Shown here one piece after another: positions 1 to 6,143 of a DNA stretch of 10,368 nucleotides. Source of the stretch: an uncultured Clostridia bacterium (GTDB taxonomy: Bacteria > Bacillota > Clostridia > TANB77 > CAG-508); NCBI GenBank assembly GCA_934169575.1, contig CAKPOA010000026.1:1-10368 (forward strand), given 5' to 3'. Each line of letters opens with the position of its first letter. Within the stretch, counting starts at the first letter, position 1. A model generated the notes under the pieces. It saw only the letters and a list, made by a program, of their open reading frames with translations. It had not been told where the DNA came from and did not search any database. The translations under genes and the position numbers were made by a program.

Positions 1-141
1 GATTAAAATTTTTGAATAAATTTTTAACTAAAATTAATATTTGAATTTATTGCAATATTTAAAATATTTATTGCATATAAATATATTACCATAAAATGGA
101 AATTATGGCAATAGCATTTTGCATATATTTTGAAAAGTTAG
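1..141. other. AT-rich non-coding stretch at window start
   Basis: No reading frame of convincing length or composition is open here on either strand. Small inverted repeats are present: TGCAATA (51-57) against TATTGCA (69-75), and CCATAA (89-94) against TTATGG (103-108). In sequence this AT-rich these may be chance. No promoter, tRNA or end of an upstream gene could be recognised. Confidence 0.5.
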
Positions 142-261
142 TTTTACTGGATAATGGTTTGAATTTCTAAAATTTCTTCATGAACATTCGATGTTTCATT
201 TAAAGCTTATATTCCAACTATTTCTTCATGTTAATTTTAAATAAACCATTATTCAGTAAAA
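142..261. repeat. Long stem-loop / inverted-repeat element upstream of pilin-like gene
   Basis: The arms 142-161 and 242-261 pair over 20 bp on the + strand. Eighteen are Watson-Crick pairs and two are G-U wobbles (150/253 and 161/242), closing an 80-nt interior. On the minus strand the same two positions would be C-A mismatches, which favours a + strand RNA if it is transcribed at all. The interior holds a direct repeat ATTTCTTCATG (172-182, 220-230) and a small hairpin AACAT-TCG-ATGTT (185-197). It lies just before the promoter at 277-305, so it is not in that transcript's leader. It could be a structured RNA, a remnant of a MITE-like element, or part of a regulatory region. The 3' arm is followed by A residues, so it is not a + strand intrinsic terminator. 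Confidence 0.5.
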
Positions 262-276
262 AAATAAAAAAATGTA

Positions 277-305
277 TTGACAAAAAAAGTCGAATTATAT
301 AAAAT
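277..305 (+). promoter_or_regulatory. Sigma-A-type promoter of the split pilin-like gene
   Basis: TTGACA (277-282), a 17-bp spacer, then TAAAAT (300-305). This places transcription initiation near 312, about 35 nt before the ATG at 347. An AAAGGGATGG ribosome-site-like stretch (331-340) lies between. The -35 is perfect and the -10 differs from TATAAT at one position. Confidence 0.65.
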
Positions 306-346
306 AAAAACATAAAAATAAAATCAAAAGAAAGGGATGGGTTTTG

Positions 347-666
347 ATGAAAAAACCAAAAGTAAAAAACGCTGAAACCCTTGTGGCTGTATACACACAG
401 GTAGTTTTAGCAAAATAAAAAAAGAGAAAGGAATAACACTACTAGCATTAATAGTAACCATAATAGTGTTAATAATTTTGGCTGGAATAAGCTTAAGTAT
501 GATATCAGGAAATGATGGAATATTAAGTCGTACGGGAAATGCAAAAACACAAACAAGTGAAACTAATTTAGATAATGGTGGCTCTGATACAGGTGTATTT
601 TTTATGGGTTTCTATGTAGGCTACAACTACTATGACGGCAGTTTCCGTGCGGTGTTGGTGCCTTAG
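347..666 (+). pseudogene. Split prepilin-like protein with lectin-like C-terminal remnant (frameshifted)
   Basis: An ATG at 347 behind a ribosome-site-like AAAGGG (332-337) opens a 23-codon frame that stops at TAA 416-418. The -1 frame carries a pilin-like helix from codon 418 on: KKEKG, then ITLLALIVTIIVLIILAG. This is a class III-type prepilin cleavage site (Gly before Ile) followed by a hydrophobic helix; position +5 is Ala rather than the usual Glu. The two frames would join if one CA unit were lost from the ACACACA run (393-399), if one A were added at 412-415, or by a -1 slip on A-AAA just before the stop. The joined product would be about 105 residues. The last ~30 residues, ending GSFRAVLVP, resemble the final strand of C-type-lectin/FGE-type domains. 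The body of such a domain is missing, so an internal deletion is likely. A GTG at 466 would start inside the helix and is not credible. Confidence 0.6.
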
Positions 667-685
667 TACTTTGAAATTAGATTAG

Positions 686-722
686 ATCTTGATCTTGTCA
701 AGATTGGTGTGTGAATTTTTTT
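686..722 (+). terminator. Weak intrinsic-terminator-like hairpin
   Basis: ATCTTGA (686-692) pairs with TCAAGAT (698-704) around a 5-nt loop, just downstream of the pilin-like remnant. The T run begins only about 11 nt after the stem (716-722), so termination would be weak. This is a marginal call. Confidence 0.3.
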
Positions 723-873
723 AATTTTTAAAGCAGTAGCTGGAATATTAGTATTTGTGGAATGTCCAGAGTTATACCCAGAAAAATTAAAAAATGACGA
801 ACTAACTAAGGCACAAGATAAGGCATATGATCGGCACATGAAAAAATATAAAAAAATACAAAATTTTGTTTGA
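714..873 (+). pseudogene. ORF remnant without start, overlapping the lexA promoter
   Basis: The frame is open from just after a TGA at 711-713 to TGA 871-873. From 730 it encodes KAVAGILVFVECPELYPEKL followed by a charged tail rich in Lys, Asp and Glu. The composition looks like genuine protein, unlike the surrounding AT-rich spacer. There is no ATG near its beginning. A GTG at 757 lacks a good ribosome site, so this is most likely the 3' end of a decayed gene. The stop codon lies inside the lexA -35 hexamer, so the lexA promoter partly uses former coding sequence. I do not recognise the family. Confidence 0.4.
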
Positions 874-898
874 CATATTTGGCTTTATATGATATTAT
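858..898 (+). promoter_or_regulatory. lexA operon promoter with upstream palindrome
   Basis: TTGACA (870-875), a 17-bp spacer and TATTAT (893-898) form a near-consensus sigma-A promoter, placing initiation near 905. A perfect 12-bp palindrome, ACAAAATTTTGT (858-869), directly abuts the -35 and could be an operator. A canonical Gram-positive LexA box (GAAC-N4-GTTC) was not found between 700 and 930. This promoter position also excludes the ATG at 889 as the lexA start. Confidence 0.75.
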
Positions 899-927
899 AT
901 AAGCAAATATTTAAAGGAGATGATTTT

Positions 928-1593
928 GTGGGTAAAGAAAAAAGAAAAAATGATGGAACATTAAATAAAAGAGAAAAAAGCATATTAAGATTTATAGAAA
1001 AATATGTAGAAGAAAATGGGTATGCACCATCAGTTAGAGAAATCGGAAAAGCAGTAGGATTAAGTTCAACAGCTACAGTTCATACTTATCTTGGAAGATT
1101 GCAAGAATATGGTTATATAGCAAAAGAAGAAAATAAAGGAAGAACATTAAAATTAATAAAAAATAGTAATGGTCAAAAAATCGAAAGATCATCAAAAAAA
1201 GACTTTTATTTAGAAAGAGAATTAGTTGATGTACCACTTGTTGGAAAAGTTACAGCAGGTCAACCAATACTTGCAGTTGAAAATATAACAGATACATTTC
1301 CTATACCAGTAGATTTTGTTGGAAATGCAGAAAGCTTTATGCTAACAGTAAAAGGTGAAAGTATGATAGAAGCTGGTATATTAGATGGAGATTATATTTT
1401 AGTAAAAAAACAAAATACAGCAAGCAATGGAACAATTGTTGTTGCATTAATTGGTGATGAAGCAACTGTAAAAACTTTTTATAAAGAAAAAGACCATATT
1501 CGTTTGCAACCAGAAAATTCTACAATGGATCCAATAATAGTTCCAGATTGTAAAATATTGGGAAAAGTAGCTGGTGTATTCAGAAAAATGTAA
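928..1593 (+). CDS. lexA: LexA repressor
   Basis: LexA represses SOS DNA-damage genes and is inactivated by RecA-stimulated self-cleavage. The start is GTG 928, eight bases after AAAGGAG (913-919). An in-frame ATG at 889 lies upstream of the predicted transcription start and is rejected. The product is 221 residues, a usual length. The N-terminal winged helix (about 10-75) contains the family pattern NGYAPSVREIG and a recognition region around SSTATVHTYLGRL. The S24 protease half has the Ala110-Gly111 cleavage site (VTAGQP), Ser145 (GESMIEAGILDGD) and Lys182 (EATVKTFY), so the self-cleavage machinery looks intact. It heads a run of close-set genes, with the next start 15 nt after its stop. 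Autoregulation is expected from the family, but no standard operator is visible. Identification is secure. Confidence 0.97.
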   Translation: MGKEKRKNDGTLNKREKSILRFIEKYVEENGYAPSVREIGKAVGLSSTATVHTYLGRLQEYGYIAKEENKGRTLKLIKNSNGQKIERSSKKDFYLERELVDVPLVGKVTAGQPILAVENITDTFPIPVDFVGNAESFMLTVKGESMIEAGILDGDYILVKKQNTASNGTIVVALIGDEATVKTFYKEKDHIRLQPENSTMDPIIVPDCKILGKVAGVFRKM

Positions 1594-1608
1594 TTTAAGG
1601 AGTAGCAA

Positions 1609-2532
1609 ATGAGTAAGACTATAAAAAAGAAAGATAATAAAAATATAAAAAAAATTTTTATTATAATCATATTTTTGTTTATTATTATAATTATTGGAAG
1701 TAGAATAAAAAATACAAATAAAAATTCTGAAACATATAGTGTTATAATAAACAATCAAGAAATAGCATTACAAAATGATATTATAATGCAAAATGATGTT
1801 ATATATATGAGCTTAGATGACATAAAAAATTCTATTGACAAAAATATTTATGTTGAAAATTCAGATACAATAATAACATCAGGTGATAAAAAGGTAATTA
1901 AATTGCAAATTGATAATAGTGATGTTCAAATAAATGGAGCTAAAGTAACTATTGATGGACAAGCTTTTAAAACTGAAAATAATGTGATTTATATTCCTAT
2001 TTCAGAGTTAGAAAATGTTTATGATATAGATTTTCAATATATTGAAAACACAAAAAATATTATAATAGATTATTATTCTGATAAATTAGAAAAAGCATAT
2101 GTAAAAAAGAATGTAAATGTAAAAAGTGAAGCTAAAACCTTCGGAAAAAAACTTGAAAAAATAAAAAAAGGAAATTGGGTGATTTTTGTATCTGAAGAAA
2201 ATGGATGGGCAAAAGTTCGTACACAAGATGGAATATTAGGCTTTATTAAGAAAAAATATCTTACTAATTTTGTTACTGAAAGAGATGATTTTAATATAGA
2301 ATTATCAAATGATATTAGTGAATATTTAGAAAGTGACATTAGTAAAAAAGATTTAAGTACATATGAAAATAGAATAAATGTGATAGAAGATGTAATGCAA
2401 AAGGCAGTTTTGAAAAAATATAAAAAAGTAAAATTTATCTATAATAATGATAAACAAAATGAGGGATATGACAGATTTAAGATAGAAGCGATTCCTGTTT
2501 TTAAAGAATGTGGAATTAGTGTTGAGTTTTAA
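1609..2532 (+). CDS. Membrane-anchored stalk-domain / SH3-like cell-envelope protein
   Basis: The start ATG 1609 follows AAGGAG (1598-1603) and lies 15 nt after lexA. The 307-residue product has a Lys-rich N-terminus and one hydrophobic segment (about 16-31), so it is probably anchored with the rest outside. Residues about 43-155 have the repeating pattern of copper-amine-oxidase-N-like stalk domains (short beta strands, VIYIPISELENV, ending in NTKNIIIDY). Residues about 165-220 look like a bacterial SH3 domain (VKSEAKTFGKKLEKI, then GWAKVRTQDGILGFIKKKYL). In clostridial envelope proteins this pair is often followed by a hydrolase such as GH18. Here it is followed by only about 85 unrecognised residues. 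A wall-binding role is inferred. Its position before mltG agrees with an envelope function. Confidence 0.7.
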   Translation: MSKTIKKKDNKNIKKIFIIIIFLFIIIIIGSRIKNTNKNSETYSVIINNQEIALQNDIIMQNDVIYMSLDDIKNSIDKNIYVENSDTIITSGDKKVIKLQIDNSDVQINGAKVTIDGQAFKTENNVIYIPISELENVYDIDFQYIENTKNIIIDYYSDKLEKAYVKKNVNVKSEAKTFGKKLEKIKKGNWVIFVSEENGWAKVRTQDGILGFIKKKYLTNFVTERDDFNIELSNDISEYLESDISKKDLSTYENRINVIEDVMQKAVLKKYKKVKFIYNNDKQNEGYDRFKIEAIPVFKECGISVEF

Positions 2533-2548
2533 TTTGAAAGGAAACAAA

Positions 2549-3631
2549 ATGATGAAAAAAGTATTAATTATTTGTGGTATTATATTTTTAATAATTATAT
2601 TATCTATTATAGGAGGATTATTATGGTATAATTCAGCACAAAAACCAGTAAATACAAAAGAAGTAAAACAATGTGAAATTGAAATAAAATCTGGTATGAG
2701 TACAGAAAAAATTTTAAATTTATTACATGAGAATGGTCTGATTAAAAATGTATTTGCATCAGAAATATATATAAAATTAAATGATGTAAAAGGTTTACAA
2801 GCTGGAAAATATAATTTGAGTTCAGATATGTCTTTGATTGAAATTTTAGAACAAATATCATCTGGAAAAATTGTTGATGAAACAATATCTATAACTTTTG
2901 TAGAAGGCAAAAATATGAGATGGGTTGCAAAAACAATTGCTGAAAATACGAATAATACAGAAGACCAAGTTTATGAATTATTACAAGATAAAGAATATAT
3001 AAAAACATTAATAAATAAATATTGGTTTTTAACAGATGATATTTTAGATGCAAATATCTATTATCCTTTAGAAGGATATTTATGGCCAGATACATATAAA
3101 TTTGAAAATAAAGATGTATCTGTAAAAGAAATCTTTAATACATTATTGAGCAAAACAGAAAAAGTTTTAGAAGAAAATAAAACACAAATTCAAAACAGTA
3201 AAATAGGAATTCATAGGATTATGACATTTGCATCTATAGTAGAATTAGAGGGAAGAGATAAAGAGTCAAAAAATGAAATTGCAAGTGTAATATATAATAG
3301 ACTTGCTAAAAATATGTCAATAGGTAGTGATGTTACAACATATTATGGAATAAAAGTTGATATGAGTGAAAGAAATTTATATAAAAGTGAAATAAACACA
3401 TATAACCCATATAATACAAGAGGCCCAAATATGGAGGGAAAATTACCAGTAGGTCCAATTGCTATGGTTTCTAAAGATGCGATAAATGCGGTTTTAAACC
3501 CTACAAAAACAGATTATTTATATTTTGTTGCTGATTCAAATGGAAAAATTTATTTTTCAAAAACATATGAAGAACATCAAGAAATTATAAATAATTTAAG
3601 ACAACAAGGTTTATGGTATGAATATGAATAA
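2549..3631 (+). CDS. mltG: Endolytic murein transglycosylase MltG
   Basis: MltG (YceG family) cuts nascent peptidoglycan glycan strands at the membrane and is thought to set strand length. The start is ATG 2549, six bases after AAAGGA (2537-2542); ATG 2552 is equally possible. A GTG at 2510 overlaps the previous gene and has no ribosome site. The 360-residue product has one N-terminal membrane helix (about 5-26), a LysM-like region (about 40-110), and the catalytic core. The core includes PLEGYLWPDTY and ASIVELEG, where Glu232 matches the catalytic Glu, then IASVIYNRL, SDVTTYYG, NPYNTRG, LPVGPIA and a final LYFVADSNGKIYFSKTYEEH. All family landmarks are present. It starts 16 nt after the preceding stop, consistent with operon transcription. 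Confidence 0.95.
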   Translation: MMKKVLIICGIIFLIIILSIIGGLLWYNSAQKPVNTKEVKQCEIEIKSGMSTEKILNLLHENGLIKNVFASEIYIKLNDVKGLQAGKYNLSSDMSLIEILEQISSGKIVDETISITFVEGKNMRWVAKTIAENTNNTEDQVYELLQDKEYIKTLINKYWFLTDDILDANIYYPLEGYLWPDTYKFENKDVSVKEIFNTLLSKTEKVLEENKTQIQNSKIGIHRIMTFASIVELEGRDKESKNEIASVIYNRLAKNMSIGSDVTTYYGIKVDMSERNLYKSEINTYNPYNTRGPNMEGKLPVGPIAMVSKDAINAVLNPTKTDYLYFVADSNGKIYFSKTYEEHQEIINNLRQQGLWYEYE

Positions 3632-3685
3632 AATTATAACATTTACTTTTGTTTTTAATATTATATATTAAAGGAGTAAATGTTT

Positions 3686-4576
3686 ATGAAAAAACTATTA
3701 TTTAAAGGCTGTGGTACAGCTATAGTGACTCCATTTGATGAAAATGGGGTCAATTTTAAACAATTTGAGAAATTATTGGAAGATCAAATTAGAGATCAAG
3801 TTGATGCAATTATTGTATGTGGCACAACGGGTGAAGCATCTACAATGACAGAACAAGAAAAATTAAAAACTATTGAATATGCAGTAAATGTTTCAAATGG
3901 TAGAGTTCCAATAATTGCTGGAACAGGTTCAAATAATACAAAAGATGTAATTGAAATGAATAAAAAAGTAAAAAAGATAGGTGTAGATGGATTGTTAATT
4001 GTAACACCATATTACAACAAAACAACTCAACAAGGTTTAATAAAACATTATACAAAAATTGCAGATAATACTAGTTTACCAATAATTTTATATAATGTAC
4101 CAGGAAGAACAGGTGTAAATATTTTGCCACAAACTTGTTTAGAATTATCAAACATTTCAAATATAGTAGCTATAAAAGAGGCAAGTGGCAATTTATCTCA
4201 AGTTGCTGAAATTGCAAGTTTATGTAGAAATAAAATTACAATTTATTCTGGTAATGATGATCAAGTTCTTCCAATACTTTCACTTGGAGGAAAAGGGGTG
4301 ATTTCTGTATTGTCAAATATAAAACCTAAATTTGTACATTATATGTGCTATAATTTTTTTGATGGACATATGGATGAAGCATTAAAAATGCAATTAGATG
4401 CAATTCCTCTTATTAAATTATTATTTTCAGAAGTAAACCCAATACCTATAAAAGCTGCTTTAAATATGAGAGGATACAATTTCGGAATCCCAAGATTACC
4501 TTTGATAGAAATGTCAGATAGTGGAAAAGAAAAATTAAAAAATTTAATAGACAAATTGGATAATTGTATGATATAA
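3686..4576 (+). CDS. dapA: 4-hydroxy-tetrahydrodipicolinate synthase
   Basis: DapA condenses pyruvate with aspartate semialdehyde, the first committed step to diaminopimelate (for peptidoglycan) and lysine. ATG 3686 is chosen because it lies nine bases after AAGGAG (3671-3676); ATG 3680 is only three bases away from it. The 296-residue product is of normal length. Landmarks are GTAIVTPF near the N-terminus, GTTGEAS with Thr47-Thr48, Tyr110 (PYYNKTTQ), Tyr136 in YNVPGRT with substrate-binding Arg141, and Schiff-base Lys164 in AIKEASGN. GNDDQ and GGKGVISVLSN follow. YNVPGRT and the TTGE pattern favour DapA over sialate lyase. No other lysine genes are nearby. The 54-nt gap after mltG holds no clear promoter or terminator, so it is probably cotranscribed with lexA and mltG. 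Confidence 0.95.
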   Translation: MKKLLFKGCGTAIVTPFDENGVNFKQFEKLLEDQIRDQVDAIIVCGTTGEASTMTEQEKLKTIEYAVNVSNGRVPIIAGTGSNNTKDVIEMNKKVKKIGVDGLLIVTPYYNKTTQQGLIKHYTKIADNTSLPIILYNVPGRTGVNILPQTCLELSNISNIVAIKEASGNLSQVAEIASLCRNKITIYSGNDDQVLPILSLGGKGVISVLSNIKPKFVHYMCYNFFDGHMDEALKMQLDAIPLIKLLFSEVNPIPIKAALNMRGYNFGIPRLPLIEMSDSGKEKLKNLIDKLDNCMI

Positions 4577-4611
4577 TAAAAATGATAGTAATAGAGTTTA
4601 GGAGTTTTATT

Positions 4612-5142
4612 ATGATAGGAGATAAACAAATAATATATAATGATAAACAATATATGGATATAGTATGGGATATAATATCAAATGAAAAAGTTCAACAAAT
4701 GAAACTATATAGACAACATTTTAATGTTAGTTGTTTTGATCATTGCTTATATGTATCATATAATTTATATCTTTTATGTAAAAAGTTTAATTTGGATTAT
4801 GTTTCTGCTGCAAGAGCTGGAATGGTACATGATTTATTTTTGTATGATTGGAGAGTTAGGCAAGAATGGAGAAAAGGATATCATGCTTTTACTCATCCTA
4901 GGATGTCTTTATTAAATGCAAGCAAAATTATGAAATTAAATGCTTGTGAAAAAGATATAATTGATAAACATATGTGGCCTGTTACTATTTGGAGAATACC
5001 TAAATATAAAGAAACTTTCTTAATGGTATATGTTGATAAGTATGCAGCTATTATGGAAAGAAAATTTGGAAGAAAAAAAGCCGTTAATTATTTTAATAAA
5101 AAAATAAATGAATTTATAAAAAATTTAAAAAGTGTATTGTAA
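4612..5142 (+). CDS. HD-domain phosphohydrolase-like protein
   Basis: ATG 4612 follows TAGGAG (4599-4604) at seven bases; the in-frame ATG at 4564 overlaps dapA and has no ribosome site. The 176-residue product has an HD-domain metal-binding pattern: His44 (SCFDHCLYVS), His73-Asp74 (GMVHDLFLYDW), and Asp142 (VYVDKYAA). His95 (FTHPRMS) and His120 (IDKHMWP) are likely additional metal ligands. HD proteins of this small type are presumed metal-dependent phosphohydrolases, but the substrate cannot be read from the sequence. There is no signal peptide or membrane segment, so it should be cytosolic. It is the last gene of the lexA operon: the intrinsic terminator overlaps its final codons. The HD call is strong and the function is unknown. 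Confidence 0.85.
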   Translation: MIGDKQIIYNDKQYMDIVWDIISNEKVQQMKLYRQHFNVSCFDHCLYVSYNLYLLCKKFNLDYVSAARAGMVHDLFLYDWRVRQEWRKGYHAFTHPRMSLLNASKIMKLNACEKDIIDKHMWPVTIWRIPKYKETFLMVYVDKYAAIMERKFGRKKAVNYFNKKINEFIKNLKSVL

Positions 5143-5155
5143 AAATACGCTTTTT
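5127..5155 (+). terminator. Intrinsic terminator of the lexA operon
   Basis: AAAAAGTGTATT (5127-5138) pairs with AATACGCTTTTT (5144-5155) around a 5-nt loop, with a single U-G wobble. The T run forms the 3' arm. The hairpin overlaps the stop codon of the HD gene (5140-5142). Confidence 0.8.
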
Positions 5156-5164
5156 CTAGTTTGC

Positions 5165-5193
5165 TTGACATATATGACTAATTTTGGTATAAT
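5165..5193 (+). promoter_or_regulatory. Consensus extended -10 promoter
   Basis: TTGACA (5165-5170), a 17-bp spacer and TATAAT (5188-5193) are both perfect hexamers, with TGG (5185-5187) giving an extended -10. This is the strongest promoter in the window. It drives the single gene at 5264, leaving a leader of about 65 nt with AAGGAG at 5252-5257. Confidence 0.88.
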
Positions 5194-5263
5194 AATTATG
5201 TAAAATAAACAAATTCAGTACATAAAAACCTATATAAAGTATACAAATGACAAGGAGAAAACA

Positions 5264-5956
5264 ATGAAGAAAATTATTATTATTTTACTGATTGCAGTGA
5301 CATTATTAAGTGTTGTTTTAATGAGGAGTTGCAACACAGCAGAGGAACAAGATTCTAATTTATCCTCTACAGAGGCAGTGCAGGTAGTTGCATATTCAGA
5401 ACAGACAAGTGATGGATATGTAGTTTATACCGATTCCGATAAGGAGAAGATTAATTTTTCTAGGTGTAGTAAATATGCCAAACGGTTACTGGAAAATTAT
5501 ATAATTAATAATAATTTTTCAGAAAAAAAGCCTGAAGATATTGAATGGGCATTGCGTGAAACTCACGCTGTTGTTTATTATTTAGTAGATGAACAATGGT
5601 GGGCATTTAAACTTGATGGAGAGAATTTTAAAACTATTAAGTATAATAGTGATAAGATTTATTCTGGTGTTTACATAAATCGGGATAAATCACAAGAGGA
5701 AAAAGATATTGATGAAAAAATCAAAAAAAATGCTATCACTGATAAAGACTTTATGAAATACCTCCATAAATGGAGTAAAATAAATATAAAAAAAGTCTAT
5801 ATTGTGAAAGGTGATGAAAATGAAAGCTTGAACATTTACTACAAATGTGATGGCAAGTGGTATTTTTGTAAGAAAGCATTATCTTTAAAAACAATTAAAG
5901 ATAATGAAATGTTAGATTCTTCAATTATAGAAAAAATTGAAGAATCAATTGAATGA
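5264..5956 (+). CDS. Unrecognised exported or membrane-anchored protein
   Basis: ATG 5264 follows AAGGAG (5252-5257) at six bases. The 230-residue product has Lys-Lys then a hydrophobic stretch (about 4-20) ending in LMRSC, so it is exported or anchored. Cys23 could carry lipid, but Arg at -2 makes this a poor lipobox. The mature part has two similar-looking halves, each with aromatic-rich beta segments (VVYYLVDEQWWAFKLDGENF at about 106-125; LNIYYKCDGKWYFCKKAL near 190-207), which hints at a duplicated fold. I recognise no family. It uses codons such as CGG, CTG, AAG, GCC and TCC more freely than its neighbours. With its own promoter and terminator it forms a complete one-gene unit between conserved blocks, which suggests acquisition by transfer. 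Confidence 0.75.
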   Translation: MKKIIIILLIAVTLLSVVLMRSCNTAEEQDSNLSSTEAVQVVAYSEQTSDGYVVYTDSDKEKINFSRCSKYAKRLLENYIINNNFSEKKPEDIEWALRETHAVVYYLVDEQWWAFKLDGENFKTIKYNSDKIYSGVYINRDKSQEEKDIDEKIKKNAITDKDFMKYLHKWSKINIKKVYIVKGDENESLNIYYKCDGKWYFCKKALSLKTIKDNEMLDSSIIEKIEESIE

Positions 5957-5974
5957 AAAACTTTGTATAGGGCG

Positions 5975-6018
5975 AAACAGTGAATTGGAAAATAATTTTT
6001 CTAATTCACTGTTTTTTT
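5975..6018 (+). terminator. Strong intrinsic terminator
   Basis: An 18-bp stem, AAACAGTGAATTGGAAAA (5975-5992) with its complement at 5997-6014, has a single G-U wobble, a 4-nt loop, and a run of seven T (6012-6018). It ends the unit at 5264-5956. The A-rich 5' side could also let it work weakly in the opposite direction. Confidence 0.9.
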
Positions 6019-6035
6019 GAAAAAAATAAAAAAAA

Positions 6036-6052
6036 TTTGAAAAATTTTCAAA
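6036..6052. repeat. 17-bp palindrome upstream of the mraZ promoter
   Basis: TTTGAAAAATTTTCAAA is a perfect inverted repeat with 8-bp arms, ending seven bases before the -35 hexamer. It may be an operator or an AT-rich upstream activating element. Its simple composition means chance is possible. Confidence 0.35.
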
Positions 6053-6058
6053 AAACTA

Positions 6059-6087
6059 TTGCAAAATATGGAAAAGTGTATTACAAT
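6059..6087 (+). promoter_or_regulatory. Promoter of the mraZ / dcw cluster
   Basis: TTGCAA (6059-6064), a 17-bp spacer and TACAAT (6082-6087) form the only good sigma-A-like promoter before mraZ. An extra AAGTG lies in its spacer (6074-6078). Initiation is predicted near 6094, right at the start of the MraZ boxes. Confidence 0.65.
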
Positions 6088-6095
6088 TTAACTGA

Positions 6096-6131
6096 AGTGG
6101 TAAAAAGTGGAACAAAGTGGGATATAAGTGA
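6096..6131 (+). promoter_or_regulatory. MraZ operator: AGTGG boxes at 10-bp spacing
   Basis: AGTGG occurs at 6096-6100, 6106-6110 and 6116-6120, exactly one DNA turn apart, followed by a weaker AGTGA at 6127-6131. MraZ is known to bind tandem GTGG/TGGG-type boxes of this spacing in front of its own gene. The boxes sit at and after the predicted transcription start, so bound MraZ should block transcription of the cluster. The last box runs into the ribosome site GAGGTGA (6130-6136). Confidence 0.85.
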
Positions 6132-6143
6132 GGTGAATTTTGA

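Noticed and set aside
184..199. GAACAT-TCG-ATGTTTC as a LexA box
   Set aside because: The half-sites are similar to GAACATATGTTC, but three extra bases separate them, which would rotate them out of register. It fits better as a small hairpin within the 142-261 element.
889..927. ATG at 889 as the start of LexA
   Set aside because: It lies between the promoter's -35 and -10 elements, before the predicted transcription start, and has no ribosome site; GTG 928 has AAAGGAG at good spacing.
2353..2910. 185-codon open frame on the minus strand, plus others at 1447-1758, 2073-2339, 4348-4650, 6056-6550 and 9722-9988
   Set aside because: All lie opposite clear + strand genes, lack ribosome sites and have the low-complexity Ile/Phe/Tyr composition expected from the complement of AT-rich coding DNA.
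3655..3671. TTAATA-TTATA-TATTAA hairpin before dapA as a terminator
   Set aside because: It is all A/T with a 6-bp stem and no T tail, and it overlaps the ribosome site region; a chance palindrome is likely.
4724..4915. 63-codon + strand frame inside the HD gene
   Set aside because: It is an alternative frame of the HD-domain coding region, with no ribosome site and no recognisable protein character.
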